Assembly: GCF_031998825.1 (NCBI RefSeq)
Contig: NZ_DAMACX010000019.1
Coordinates: 14,700 to 78,699 of the forward strand
Direction: 5' to 3'
Length of the DNA: 64,000 bases
Source of the DNA: Pseudescherichia sp031998825
GTDB lineage: Bacteria > Pseudomonadota > Gammaproteobacteria > Enterobacterales > Enterobacteriaceae
Shown: positions 41,652-50,584 of the stretch, piece by piece
How the letters are laid out: each line of letters begins with the position of its first letter
Numbering within the stretch: position 1 is the stretch's first letter
Made by a program: the position numbers and the translations under genes
The notes under the pieces: generated by a model
What the model was told of the DNA's origin: nothing
Databases searched by the model: none
Seen by the model: only the letters and a program-made list of their open reading frames with translations

Positions 41652-41682
41652 AAAAAGGCCAGTCAGATGACTGGCCTTTTTT
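41652..41682. terminator. Bidirectional terminator between osmC and rpoS
   Basis: AAAAAGGCCAGTCA, three-base loop, TGACTGGCCTTTTTT; flanking A and T runs make it functional on both strands. It ends 14 bases before the rpoS stop. Confidence 0.92.
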
Positions 41683-41695
41683 GGAATGGTGTCGC

Positions 41696-42688
41696 TTATT
41701 CGCGGAACAGCGCTTCGATATTCAGCCCCTGCGTCTGCAGAATTTCACGCAGACGACGCAGACCTTCAACCTGAATCTGACGAACGCGTTCACGAGTCAG
41801 GCCAATCTCACGGCCCACATCCTCAAGCGTTGCAGCTTCATAACCCAGCAGACCGAAACGACGTGCCAGCACCTCGCGTTGTTTGGCGTTCAGTTCGAAC
41901 AGCCATTTGACGATGCTCTGTTTCATGTCATCGTCCTGCGTGGTGTCTTCCGGACCGTTCTCTTTCTCATCGGCCAGGATGTCCAGCAGCGCTTTTTCGG
42001 AATCGCCACCCAGCGGGGTGTCTACCGAGGTAATGCGCTCGTTGAGACGCAGCATACGGCTTACGTCATCAACCGGTTTATCAAGCTGTTCGGCAATCTC
42101 TTCTGCACTTGGCTCGTGGTCCAGTTTATGGGACAGTTCACGTGCGGTACGCAGATAGACATTCAGCTCTTTAACGATGTGAATTGGCAGACGGATCGTC
42201 CGGGTCTGGTTCATGATTGCCCGTTCGATGGTCTGACGAATCCACCAGGTTGCGTAAGTCGAGAAACGGAACCCACGTTCTGGGTCAAACTTCTCAACGG
42301 CGCGGATCAGCCCCAGGTTACCTTCTTCAATCAGATCCAGCAGAGCCAGACCACGATTGCTGTAACGACGGGCAATCTTCACGACCAGACGCAGGTTACT
42401 TTCAATCATGCGACGGCGTGATGCAACATCCCCACGCAGTGCGCGACGCGCGAAGTAAACTTCTTCTTCAGCCGTTAACAGAGGAGAATAACCAATCTCT
42501 CCTAAGTACAGCTGAGTCGCGTCCAGCACACGCTGTGTTGCTCCCTGAGATAACAGCTCCTCTTCAGCTAACTCGTTATCACTGGGTTCCTCTTCATTCA
42601 GGACTTTCTCATCGAAAGCCTCAACTCCGTTCTCATCAAATTCCGCGTCTTCATTTAGATCATGAACTTTCAGCGTATTCTGACTCAT
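41696..42688 (-). CDS. rpoS: RNA polymerase sigma factor RpoS
   Basis: 330 residues, same length as E. coli sigma-S, master regulator of stationary phase and general stress. Region 1.2/2 with YLGEIGYSPLLTAEEEVYFA and the core-binding DLIEEGNLGLIRAVEKFDPE; region 2.4 RFSTYATWWIRQTIERA; region 4.2 TLEDVGREIGLTRERVRQIQ near residues 285-304. The gene is intact, with no frameshift of the kind common in laboratory lines. The 121-base leader to nlpD and the promoter inside nlpD carry post-transcriptional control. Confidence 0.98.
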   Translation of the reverse strand: MSQNTLKVHDLNEDAEFDENGVEAFDEKVLNEEEPSDNELAEEELLSQGATQRVLDATQLYLGEIGYSPLLTAEEEVYFARRALRGDVASRRRMIESNLRLVVKIARRYSNRGLALLDLIEEGNLGLIRAVEKFDPERGFRFSTYATWWIRQTIERAIMNQTRTIRLPIHIVKELNVYLRTARELSHKLDHEPSAEEIAEQLDKPVDDVSRMLRLNERITSVDTPLGGDSEKALLDILADEKENGPEDTTQDDDMKQSIVKWLFELNAKQREVLARRFGLLGYEAATLEDVGREIGLTRERVRQIQVEGLRRLREILQTQGLNIEALFRE

Positions 42689-42809
42689 AAGGTGGCTCCT
42701 ACCCGTGATCCCTGAACAAAATCTCCATACACCCTTTTCTTATTGGTGGCAGCGGCTTTTGCGCATGCTGCCACGGCAAAGCAAAGGTGAGTATAACGAC
42801 TTTGCCAAA

Positions 42810-43964
42810 TTATCGCTGCGGCAAATAACGCAGCGGGTTGACGGATTTCCCCTTGTAACGAATTTCAAAATGCAAACGTGTCGAACTGGTGCCGGTGCTA
42901 CCCATGGTAGCTATCTTCTGCCCCGCCTTGATGTCTTGTTGTTCCCGGACCAGCATTGTGTCGTTATGGGCGTAGGCACTCAGGTAATCATCGTTATGTT
43001 TGATGATAATAAGATTACCGTAACCGCGCAGAGCGTTACCGGCATATACCACGCGTCCATCTGCGGTCGCGACGATAGCCTGGCCTTTCGACCCTGCGAT
43101 ATCGATCCCTTTATTGCCACCTTCGGTTGCAGAGAAGTTATCGATAACGTTGCCATCAGTTGGCCAGCGCCAGGATGAAATCGGTGCGCTGGTAGAGGTA
43201 CTGCTGGCTGTCGGTTCGGTCGTACTAACAGATGGTGCTGTAACAGGCGCTGTGACTACCGTCGCAGGCTTATTGTTAGGCAACATTTTGTTAGCACTCT
43301 GTTCACCTGAGTCCTCAGAATACGTAATTGTCGGTTTCGGCGCAACTACTACGGTTGAATTTTGTGCAGGTTGCGTCACGATTCCTTGTGCGGAAGCATC
43401 GGCCTGGGTGATTGCGTTACCGCCAGTTATTGGCGTACCGGATGAGTTTCCAACCTGGAGAACCTGCCCGACATTCAGGCCATACGGGGCGGCGACGCCA
43501 TTTCGCTGGGCCAGATCGCGGAAATCGTTACCAGTTACCCAGGCAATGTAAAACAGTGTATCACCGCGTTTCACAGTGTAAGTGCTGCCGCCGGTATAGC
43601 TACCTTTCGGAATGTTCCCATACTGGCGATTGTAAACAATTCGGCCATTTTGCGTCTGCACGGGCTGCGAAATCACCGGTTGCGAAGTAACTGGCTGCGC
43701 GGTCGAAGGCTGGATCGTCGTTGGCGGCGCGATAACCGGCTGGACCGGCTGAATTTGCGGAGCCTGCTGCGGCGTGCTGCCCATCTTCGGTGGAGGGGTA
43801 ATTAACATTCCGGATTCGGTGCTGCTGCCTGATGCGCTGCTGCCGTCTACGGAGCTTACCGGCGCGGGTGGATTACCAGAATTTGAGCATCCTGCCAGCC
43901 AGAGCGAAACCAGTGACAATGCCGCAATCCGGCTTAAGGTGAATGTTGGGCTTCCCGTGCTCAT
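42810..43964 (-). CDS. nlpD: Murein hydrolase activator lipoprotein NlpD
   Basis: 384 residues. Outer-membrane lipoprotein (lipobox LAGC, Cys26) that activates the amidase AmiC during cell separation. Proline/glutamine-rich linker 40-110, a LysM domain around residues 125-175 (YTVKRGDTLFYIAWVTGND), a Ser/Thr-rich linker, and a C-terminal LytM domain (residues 270-384) that lacks the zinc ligands of active peptidases (TRLHFEIRYKGK). The rpoS promoter lies within this gene in E. coli, and the same arrangement is expected here. Confidence 0.96.
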   Translation of the reverse strand: MSTGSPTFTLSRIAALSLVSLWLAGCSNSGNPPAPVSSVDGSSASGSSTESGMLITPPPKMGSTPQQAPQIQPVQPVIAPPTTIQPSTAQPVTSQPVISQPVQTQNGRIVYNRQYGNIPKGSYTGGSTYTVKRGDTLFYIAWVTGNDFRDLAQRNGVAAPYGLNVGQVLQVGNSSGTPITGGNAITQADASAQGIVTQPAQNSTVVVAPKPTITYSEDSGEQSANKMLPNNKPATVVTAPVTAPSVSTTEPTASSTSTSAPISSWRWPTDGNVIDNFSATEGGNKGIDIAGSKGQAIVATADGRVVYAGNALRGYGNLIIIKHNDDYLSAYAHNDTMLVREQQDIKAGQKIATMGSTGTSSTRLHFEIRYKGKSVNPLRYLPQR

Positions 43965-44073
43965 TTATCCCCCAAAAATGTATTTACTTGTGCGTGTTGA
44001 AAACCGTGGCGTTATTTAACGCCGCCCCACCTTACGCTTAAACTCGCTGAAAACTTTAGGAAAAATCCGGGTC

Positions 44074-44700
44074 TCAGGCCAGCTCGCCTTTCACCAGCGG
44101 GACAAAACGTACGTCTTCCACGGTTTCGATGATAAATTCGCTTCCCCGTCGATGGATGCACTTCAACTGCTGGTGCTCATCGCCCACGGGTAAAACGAGA
44201 ATGCCGCCGTTATCCAGCTGCGCCAGAAGCGCGGCGGGGATCTCCGGCGGGGCGGCCGTCACGATGATGGCATCAAACGGGGCGCGTGCCTGCCACCCTT
44301 GCCAGCCATCGCCATGACGGGTTGAAACATTGTGCAGATCGAGCTGCTTCAGGCGACGACGCGCCTGCCATTGTAAGCCCTTGATCCGCTCGACGGAGCA
44401 GACATGGCGCACCAGATGCGCCAGAATCGCGGTCTGGTAGCCTGAGCCGGTGCCGATCTCCAGCACCCTTGAGTCCGGCGTCAGCGCCAGCAGCTCGGTC
44501 ATACGCGCTACCATATAGGGCTGCGAAATAGTTTGCCCCTGGCCGATAGGTAACGCGACGTTCTCCCACGCTTTGTGTTCAAACGCTTCATCAATAAATT
44601 TCTCACGGGGAACCCGTGCGATGGCCTCCAGGACATGCTCATCTTTGATGCCCTGGCTGCGTAACTGATCGAGAAGGGCTTGTACGCGTCTGCTTACCAT
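44074..44700 (-). CDS. pcm: Protein-L-isoaspartate O-methyltransferase Pcm
   Basis: 208 residues, family length. Repairs damaged aspartyl residues by methylating isoaspartate with S-adenosylmethionine. The SAM-binding motif VLEIGTGSGYQTAILA is near residue 80-95; preceding QTISQPYMVARMTELL is the substrate-loop signature, and DAIIVTAAPPEIP is motif II. Overlaps surE by seven bases. Confidence 0.97.
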   Translation of the reverse strand: MVSRRVQALLDQLRSQGIKDEHVLEAIARVPREKFIDEAFEHKAWENVALPIGQGQTISQPYMVARMTELLALTPDSRVLEIGTGSGYQTAILAHLVRHVCSVERIKGLQWQARRRLKQLDLHNVSTRHGDGWQGWQARAPFDAIIVTAAPPEIPAALLAQLDNGGILVLPVGDEHQQLKCIHRRGSEFIIETVEDVRFVPLVKGELA

Positions 44701-45455
44701 TGCGTGTTCACTCCGGCACGGCTTAACCAGTCCGAAACAACATCATGCGCGCTGTGTGCGGTGAGATCCACATGCAGCGGCGTTACCGAGACGTAGCCTT
44801 CATCCACGGCGGCAAAGTCGGTGTCCGGCCCGGCGTCGTGCTTCTCACCCGGCGGACCAATCCAGTAGAGCGTATTGCCGCGCGGATCCTCCTGCGGGAT
44901 CACCTTATCCGCGGGATGGCGGCTGCCGCAGCGGGTTACGCGAATGCCTTTGATCTCATCAAGAGGCAGATCGGGCACGTTGATATTGAGGATCCGACCG
45001 GTGCGCAGCGGCTCCCGGCTCAGGGCGCGCAGAATTGAGCAGGTCACGGCGGCAGCGGTGTCATAGTGTGTGTAGCCGTTAAGCGAGACCGCCAGCGCAG
45101 GAAAGCCAAGATGACGCCCCTCCATTGCTGCGGCCACCGTCCCGGAGTAGATCACATCGTCGCCGAGATTTGGCCCGGCGTTGATCCCGGCAATCACCAC
45201 GTCCGGACGCGGGCGCATTAGCGCATTGACGCCAAGAAAGACGCAGTCGGTGGGCGTGCCCATCTGTACGGCAATGTCGCCGTTCTCGAAGGTAAACGTA
45301 CGAAGTGAAGATTCCAGCGTCAGGGAGTTAGAGGCCCCGCTGCGGTTACGATCGGGCGCGACAACCTGCACATCGGCAAATTCCCGTAAAGCATGGGCCA
45401 GAGTCTGAATACCTGGCGCATGGATCCCGTCATCGTTACTCAGCAATATTCGCAT
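44694..45455 (-). CDS. surE: 5'/3'-nucleotidase SurE
   Basis: 253 residues from ATG 45455 (a Met two codons earlier is not family-like). Dephosphorylates nucleoside mono- and oligophosphates. Metal-binding SNDDGIHAPG at residues 6-15 and GINAGPNLGDDVIYSGTVAA near residues 92-111 are intact. Overlaps truD by 20 bases and pcm by seven, a compact stationary-phase survival operon. Confidence 0.97.
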   Translation of the reverse strand: MRILLSNDDGIHAPGIQTLAHALREFADVQVVAPDRNRSGASNSLTLESSLRTFTFENGDIAVQMGTPTDCVFLGVNALMRPRPDVVIAGINAGPNLGDDVIYSGTVAAAMEGRHLGFPALAVSLNGYTHYDTAAAVTCSILRALSREPLRTGRILNINVPDLPLDEIKGIRVTRCGSRHPADKVIPQEDPRGNTLYWIGPPGEKHDAGPDTDFAAVDEGYVSVTPLHVDLTAHSAHDVVSDWLSRAGVNTQW

Positions 45456-46485
45456 AATCACCCGATGTATTGATAAGTTCCCTTACAACGCTGGTGGCAA
45501 AGCTACCGGCTGGCAGCCAGAAGCGCAGCTCAACGGTGACATCGTCCCACCACTCCCAGCTCAGCTGCTGCGGATAGAGCAGCGCGGCCCGGCGCGAAGC
45601 CTCGACTTTTTCGCGCACCAGCAGGGACTGCAGCAGAGGCGAATCGCTCACGGCCGCCTCTTCACGCGCCAGCGCCTCGCGCTGGGTTCCCCACTCGCCG
45701 ATGCCCGGCAGCGCAGCGGTAATCATCAGCGCTTTGTCATCGACACGCGCCTGCAGCGCCGCCAGCTCTTCCGGCGTCGCCACGAACCAGCTTCCGCGCC
45801 CCGCTAATTGTAGCGCATCGCCGTCAACAACTTGATTAAAGTCCGCTTTTTTCAGGCGCTCGCTGACGATCTGATTAAACAACGCGCTACGGGCCGCCGA
45901 CAACCAAAAACTGCGTTTATTGCGATCGCGCACCGGGGCATCGCTCTGCGCCCAGCGCAGCGCACCATGCAGGTTGCTGCCGCCGATACCGAAACGCTGT
46001 GCGCCGAAGTAGTTCGGCACGCCCTGCTCTGCAATGGCACTGAGGCGTGCCTCAACGTCAGCACGATCGCTTACCTCGCGCAGCACCAGCGTAAACTGGT
46101 TGCCCTGCAACGCCCCCAGCCGCAGCTTACGCTTGTGGCGGGCGTACTCCAGCACCTTGCAGCCTTCGAGCTGAAAGGCGCTGAGATCCGGCATCTCTTT
46201 ACCCGGCACGCGGGCGCAGAGCCACTGCTCGGTCACCGCATGCTTATCTTTCTGCCCGGCAAAGCTGATCTCCCGGGCATGGATCTTGAGGAATTTTGCC
46301 AGCGCGTCGGCGACAAAGCGGGTATTGCAGCCGGTTTTTAGCACCCGCACCAGAATATGCTCGCCCTCGCCGTCGGGAGCGAAGCCTAAATCTTCTATCA
46401 CGACGAAATCTTCCGGGTTGGCCTTCAGCAGGCCGCTGCCCTGGGGTTTGCCGTGCAGGTACGTCAGCGCGTCAAACTCGGTCAT
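45436..46485 (-). CDS. truD: tRNA pseudouridine(13) synthase TruD
   Basis: 349 residues, same as E. coli. Makes pseudouridine at position 13 of tRNA(Glu). Catalytic Asp in GQKDKHAVTEQW near residue 80; NYFGAQRFGIGGSNLHGALR is the second conserved block. The start overlaps the ispF stop by four bases. Confidence 0.97.
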   Translation of the reverse strand: MTEFDALTYLHGKPQGSGLLKANPEDFVVIEDLGFAPDGEGEHILVRVLKTGCNTRFVADALAKFLKIHAREISFAGQKDKHAVTEQWLCARVPGKEMPDLSAFQLEGCKVLEYARHKRKLRLGALQGNQFTLVLREVSDRADVEARLSAIAEQGVPNYFGAQRFGIGGSNLHGALRWAQSDAPVRDRNKRSFWLSAARSALFNQIVSERLKKADFNQVVDGDALQLAGRGSWFVATPEELAALQARVDDKALMITAALPGIGEWGTQREALAREEAAVSDSPLLQSLLVREKVEASRRAALLYPQQLSWEWWDDVTVELRFWLPAGSFATSVVRELINTSGDYANIAE

Positions 46486-46961
46486 TTAGCCGCCTTATTC
46501 AACAGCGCCACGGCTTCACAGGCGATGCCTTCGCCGCGCCCGGTAAAGCCCAGCTTCTCGGTGGTGGTGGCCTTAACGTTGACGTCGTCCATGTGGCAGC
46601 CGAGATCTTCGGCAATAAATACGCGCATCTGCGGTATATGCGGCAGCATTTTCGGTGCCTGGGCGATAATCGTCACATCAACGTTGCCAAGGGTATAGCC
46701 TTTCGCCTGGATACGACGCCAGGCCTCGCGCAGCAGCTCGCGGCTGTCTGCGCCTTTAAATGCCGGATCGGTATCCGGGAAGAGCTTGCCGATATCCCCC
46801 AGCGCCGCCGCGCCAAGCAGCGCATCGGTTAAGGCATGCAGGGCTACGTCGCCATCGGAGTGCGCCAGCAGGCCTTTCTCATAGGGAATACGTACGCCGC
46901 CGATGATAATCGGGCCTTCGCCACCAAAGGCGTGTACGTCAAAGCCGTGTCCAATACGCAT
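46482..46961 (-). CDS. ispF: 2-C-methyl-D-erythritol 2,4-cyclodiphosphate synthase IspF
   Basis: 159 residues, family length. Fifth enzyme of the MEP isoprenoid pathway. Zinc site GHGFDVHAF (Asp8, His10) at the N-terminus, HSDGDVALHALTDALLGA near residues 34-51 and the C-terminal EKLGFTGRGEGI. Two bases from the ispD stop, so the two steps are made together. Confidence 0.98.
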   Translation of the reverse strand: MRIGHGFDVHAFGGEGPIIIGGVRIPYEKGLLAHSDGDVALHALTDALLGAAALGDIGKLFPDTDPAFKGADSRELLREAWRRIQAKGYTLGNVDVTIIAQAPKMLPHIPQMRVFIAEDLGCHMDDVNVKATTTEKLGFTGRGEGIACEAVALLNKAAK

Positions 46962-46963
46962 TA

Positions 46964-47671
46964 TCAGTTCTCCATATAGGCGTTACGGGTAAGATAAAAT
47001 TCTGCCAGCGCCAGGTCTTCAGGTCGCGTGACTTTAATATTATCAGCGCGGCCGGCGATCAGCTCGGGATGGTAGCCGCAGTGCTCCAACGCCGAGGCTT
47101 CATCGGTGATGGTCGCCCCGTCATTAAGCGCCCGCGTCAGGCACATTTTAAGCAGTGCAAGCGGAAAAAACTGTGGGGTCAACGCGTGCCACAGATCGTT
47201 ACGATCCACGGTGTGGGCGATAGCGCTCTTGCCTGGCTCGGCGCGCTTCATGGTATCGCGCACCGGGGCGGCCAGAATGCCACCCGTACGGCTGGTTTCA
47301 CAGAGGGAGAGCAGACGGGAGAGATCGTCCTGATGCAGGCAGGGGCGAGCCGCATCATGTACCAGCACCCACTCGGCATCGCCGGCGGCGTGCAGCCCCG
47401 CTAGCACCGAATCGGCGCGCTCTGCGCCCCCGTCAACCACGGTAACCTGAGGATGATGCGCCAGCGGTAGCCCGGCGAAACGCTCGTCGCCCGGACTGAC
47501 GGCAATAATCACCCTCTCCACCCGCGGATCCGCCAGCAGCGCCGCAACCGAGTGTTCAAGGATGGTTTTATTGCCAATCGAAAGATACTGTTTAGGGCAT
47601 TCCGTTTGCATACGGCGGCCAAATCCGGCGGCCGGTACGACGGCACAGATGGCCGGAACTATTGCTGCCAT
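46964..47671 (-). CDS. ispD: 2-C-methyl-D-erythritol 4-phosphate cytidylyltransferase IspD
   Basis: 235 residues from ATG 47671; an in-frame extension to 47734 would run into ftsB. Third MEP-pathway enzyme, joins CTP to methylerythritol phosphate. CTP-binding VVPAAGFGRRMQTECPKQYL near residues 10-29, VHDAARPCL and ITDEASALEHCGY are present. 19 bases from the ftsB stop. Confidence 0.97.
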   Translation of the reverse strand: MAAIVPAICAVVPAAGFGRRMQTECPKQYLSIGNKTILEHSVAALLADPRVERVIIAVSPGDERFAGLPLAHHPQVTVVDGGAERADSVLAGLHAAGDAEWVLVHDAARPCLHQDDLSRLLSLCETSRTGGILAAPVRDTMKRAEPGKSAIAHTVDRNDLWHALTPQFFPLALLKMCLTRALNDGATITDEASALEHCGYHPELIAGRADNIKVTRPEDLALAEFYLTRNAYMEN

Positions 47672-47690
47672 GTAAGAAAACCTGGGCCTG

Positions 47691-48002
47691 TTATCGACTG
47701 TTTTGTGGTGACCCTGGGCTGCGTTTGGACGCATCCGGAACCAGACGATAAAAGGTTTCGCCCGGCTTGGTCATACTGAGTTCGTTACGTGCACGCTCTT
47801 CAATCGCTTCCTGACCGCCGTTGAGATCGTCGATCTCGGCAAAAAGCTGATCGTTACGCGCTTTTAGCTTAGCGTTTGTTGCCTGCTGTACCGTGACATC
47901 ATCGCTGACGCGGCTGAAGTCGTGGAGGCCATTCTTGCCAAACCACAATGAATACTGTAGCCAGACCAGCAAAGCCAGCAACAGCAGCGTTAATTTACCC
48001 AT
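47691..48002 (-). CDS. ftsB: Cell division protein FtsB
   Basis: 103 residues (E. coli 103). Bitopic inner-membrane protein linking FtsQ and FtsL in the divisome. N-terminal transmembrane helix at about residues 3-20 (KLTLLLLALLVWLQYSLW), then a coiled coil with heptads at about 30-70 (TNAKLKARNDQLFAEIDDL), then EERARNELSMTKPGETFYRL. First gene of the ftsB-ispDF-truD-surE-pcm chain. Confidence 0.96.
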   Translation of the reverse strand: MGKLTLLLLALLVWLQYSLWFGKNGLHDFSRVSDDVTVQQATNAKLKARNDQLFAEIDDLNGGQEAIEERARNELSMTKPGETFYRLVPDASKRSPGSPQNSR

Positions 48003-48171
48003 CCTGCCCCCTGTAAAACGGCATCATCATCCCATAACTTACGCCAGGACTCCACTCTAAGCCGATGCCGTAACGACGCTGCCAAATGTACCATACCTCA
48101 CGCGCTCCAGGCACTGTCCTCTCCTGGAAACATCGTCTTAAAAAGCGTTACGGTTTGAATTATGGCGTGCT

Positions 48172-48495
48172 TTAACCCATCAGCCACATAAATAGCATGC
48201 CAAACATCGCAACGCTGGCGAGCGCCGTTGCCAGGCTGCTATAGACCAGCCTGCCGTTGAGCAGGGAGTGGATTGCCACGCCTACCACAACCGCAACGGG
48301 CATCAGTGCCAGAAAGAACGGCCAGGTATAGAGGAAGAAAAAGAGGGTGTTAGAGCCATACAGCAGGAACGGTATGCTTAGCGCCAGCAGCCATGAGGCA
48401 AAGCCAACCACGGCCCCTGGCAGTGACCAGGTCGGCTCGTCGTTGGCAACGCCGGTTTCAGATGGATTGATAGTAATATTCTGGCTATTGCGCAT
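48172..48495 (-). CDS. ygbE: YgbE, DUF3561 membrane protein
   Basis: 107 residues from ATG 48495; a longer in-frame ORF is not family-like. Three hydrophobic segments: 25-45 (LPGAVVGFASWLLALSIPFL), 49-75 and 82-106, so a small inner-membrane protein. Same position as ygbE of E. coli, between cysC and ftsB. Function unknown. Confidence 0.92.
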   Translation of the reverse strand: MRNSQNITINPSETGVANDEPTWSLPGAVVGFASWLLALSIPFLLYGSNTLFFFLYTWPFFLALMPVAVVVGVAIHSLLNGRLVYSSLATALASVAMFGMLFMWLMG

Positions 48496-48517
48496 AGTGG
48501 ATCCTGTGACCTGACTT

Positions 48518-48536
48518 GCCGGGCGCAACACCCGGC
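48518..48536 (-). terminator. Hairpin between cysC and ygbE
   Basis: GCCGGG/CCCGGC around a seven-base loop in the 47-base gap. No T tract; it looks like a REP remnant that may protect or attenuate the cysDNC message. Confidence 0.4.
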
Positions 48537-48542
48537 GTTGTC

Positions 48543-49148
48543 TCAGGATCTGATAATATCGTCCCGTTTCAGTAGATCTAATAATTGAGCCACCAAATTT
48601 GTTACCAATTGTTCGCCATCAAGGTGCACCTCTGGCGATACCGGAGCCTCATATACGGAATCGATCCCGGTAAAATGGCGTAGCTCACCGGCACGCGCCT
48701 TTTTATACAGCCCTTTGGGATCCCGCGCTTCGCAGGTGGCCAGAGAGGTATCCACAAAGACCTCGTAGAAACGCCCCTCGCCTACGCGCTCGCGCACCAT
48801 CTGCCGCTCCGCACGGTGCGGGGAGATGAAAGCAGTCAGCACCACCAGACCCGCATCCACCATCAGCCGGGCCACCTCGCCCACGCGGCGAATGTTCTCC
48901 TTGCGATCGTCGTCGCTGAAGCCCAGATCGCTGCACAGACCGTGGCGCACATTGTCGCCGTCGAGCAGATAGGTGCTGACGCCCAGACGGTGCAGCGCCT
49001 CTTCCAACGCACCGGCGACCGTGGATTTACCCGAGCCGGATAGCCCGGTAAACCACAGCACAACCCCACGGTGACCGTGGAGTTGCTCCCGCTGCTGCGC
49101 GGTGACGGGATGGGCGTGCCAGACGACGTTTTCGTCATGCTCCGCCAT
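48543..49148 (-). CDS. cysC: Adenylylsulfate kinase CysC
   Basis: 201 residues. Phosphorylates APS to PAPS. P-loop GLSGSGKST near residues 35-43; DGDNVRHGLCSDLGFSDDDR near residues 63-82 is the APS-binding block. The cysN TAA overlaps the start by one base. Last of cysDNC. Confidence 0.97.
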   Translation of the reverse strand: MAEHDENVVWHAHPVTAQQREQLHGHRGVVLWFTGLSGSGKSTVAGALEEALHRLGVSTYLLDGDNVRHGLCSDLGFSDDDRKENIRRVGEVARLMVDAGLVVLTAFISPHRAERQMVRERVGEGRFYEVFVDTSLATCEARDPKGLYKKARAGELRHFTGIDSVYEAPVSPEVHLDGEQLVTNLVAQLLDLLKRDDIIRS

Positions 49149-50575
49149 TATTTGCCTCCCAGCAGATCGCGTGCGCCCCAGTGTGGGAAGTGCTTGCGTA
49201 CCAGGGCGTTCAGCTCCAGCTCAAAGGCGCTGAACTCGGACGGCGCTGCCACAGCATCAGCGTTCGGCTGATTGACCATGCCTGCGCCGACGGTGACGTT
49301 GCTCAGGCGGTCGATAAAGATCATCCCCCCAGTAACCGGATTGTCCTGGTACTTGTCCAGCACCAGCGGCTCGTCAAAGGTCAGGTCGACCAGGCCGATA
49401 CCGTTCAGCGGCAGCGCGTCGACGCTGCGCTGGGTCAGGTTGTTGATATCCACCTGATACTGAATGCCATCCACGCGCGCCCGGGTCTTCTTGCCTGCGA
49501 TTTTGATATCGTAGCTCTGGCCTGGGGTCAGCGGCTGTTCAGCCATCCACACCACGTCCACCGCCGCGCTCTGCACGGCTGGCAGGCTCTCCTGCGCATC
49601 CAGCAGCAGATCGCCCCGGCTGATATCGATCTCATCCTTCAGCACCAGCGTAACCGCTTCGCCCGCGCCCGCTTCCGGCAGATCGCCATCGAACGTCACA
49701 ATGCGGGCAACCGTGGACTCTACGCCGGACGGCAGCACCTTAACGCGCTGGCCGACCTTAACGCTGCCGGAGGCAACGGTACCGGAGAAGCCGCGGAAGT
49801 CGAGGTTCGGGCGGTTAACGTACTGCACCGGGAAGCGCATCGGCTGGGTTTCCACTACGCGGTGGATCTCAACGCTCTCCAGCACTTCCAGCAGCGTCGG
49901 GCCGCTGTACCACGGCATGCTCGCGCTCTGGCTGGCAACGTTATCGCCCTCCAGCGCCGACAGCGGAACAAAGCGGATGTCGAGGTTGCCCGGCAGCTGC
50001 TCGGCAAAGGTCAGGTATTGCTGGCGAATCGTTTCAAAGGTCTCTTCGCTGAACTCTACCAGGTCCATTTTGTTTACCGCCACCACCAGGTGCTTAATGC
50101 CCAGCAGGGTGGAGATAAAGCTGTGGCGACGGGTCTGATCCAGCACGCCTTTACGCGCGTCAATCAGCAGGATCGCCAGATCGCAGGTAGAGGCCCCGGT
50201 AGCCATGTTACGGGTATACTGCTCGTGCCCAGGGGTATCAGCGATAATAAACTTACGTTTTTCGGTAGAGAAGTAGCGGTAGGCCACGTCAATGGTGATG
50301 CCCTGCTCACGCTCGGCCTGCAGGCCATCCACCAGCAGCGCGAGGTCGAGCTTTTCGCCCTGGGTACCGTGGCGCTTGCTGTCGTTGTGCAGCGTGGAGA
50401 GCTGATCTTCATAAATCTGGCGCGTGTCGTGCAGCAGGCGGCCAATCAGGGTGCTTTTACCGTCGTCGACGCTACCGCAGGTCAGGAAGCGCAGCAGGCT
50501 TTTATGCTGCTGAGCGTGCAGGTACGCTTCGACGCCGCCTTCGTTAGCAATTTGTTGGGCAATAGTGGTATTCAT
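49148..50575 (-). CDS. cysN: Sulfate adenylyltransferase GTPase subunit CysN
   Basis: 475 residues (E. coli 475). The EF-Tu-like GTPase that drives APS formation by CysD. G1 GSVDDGKST near residue 35-43, G3 DTPGHEQY, G4 NKMDLV, followed by EF-Tu-type beta-barrel domains. Nine bases after cysD; one-base overlap with cysC. Confidence 0.98.
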   Translation of the reverse strand: MNTTIAQQIANEGGVEAYLHAQQHKSLLRFLTCGSVDDGKSTLIGRLLHDTRQIYEDQLSTLHNDSKRHGTQGEKLDLALLVDGLQAEREQGITIDVAYRYFSTEKRKFIIADTPGHEQYTRNMATGASTCDLAILLIDARKGVLDQTRRHSFISTLLGIKHLVVAVNKMDLVEFSEETFETIRQQYLTFAEQLPGNLDIRFVPLSALEGDNVASQSASMPWYSGPTLLEVLESVEIHRVVETQPMRFPVQYVNRPNLDFRGFSGTVASGSVKVGQRVKVLPSGVESTVARIVTFDGDLPEAGAGEAVTLVLKDEIDISRGDLLLDAQESLPAVQSAAVDVVWMAEQPLTPGQSYDIKIAGKKTRARVDGIQYQVDINNLTQRSVDALPLNGIGLVDLTFDEPLVLDKYQDNPVTGGMIFIDRLSNVTVGAGMVNQPNADAVAAPSEFSAFELELNALVRKHFPHWGARDLLGGK

Positions 50576-50584
50576 GGCGGCTCC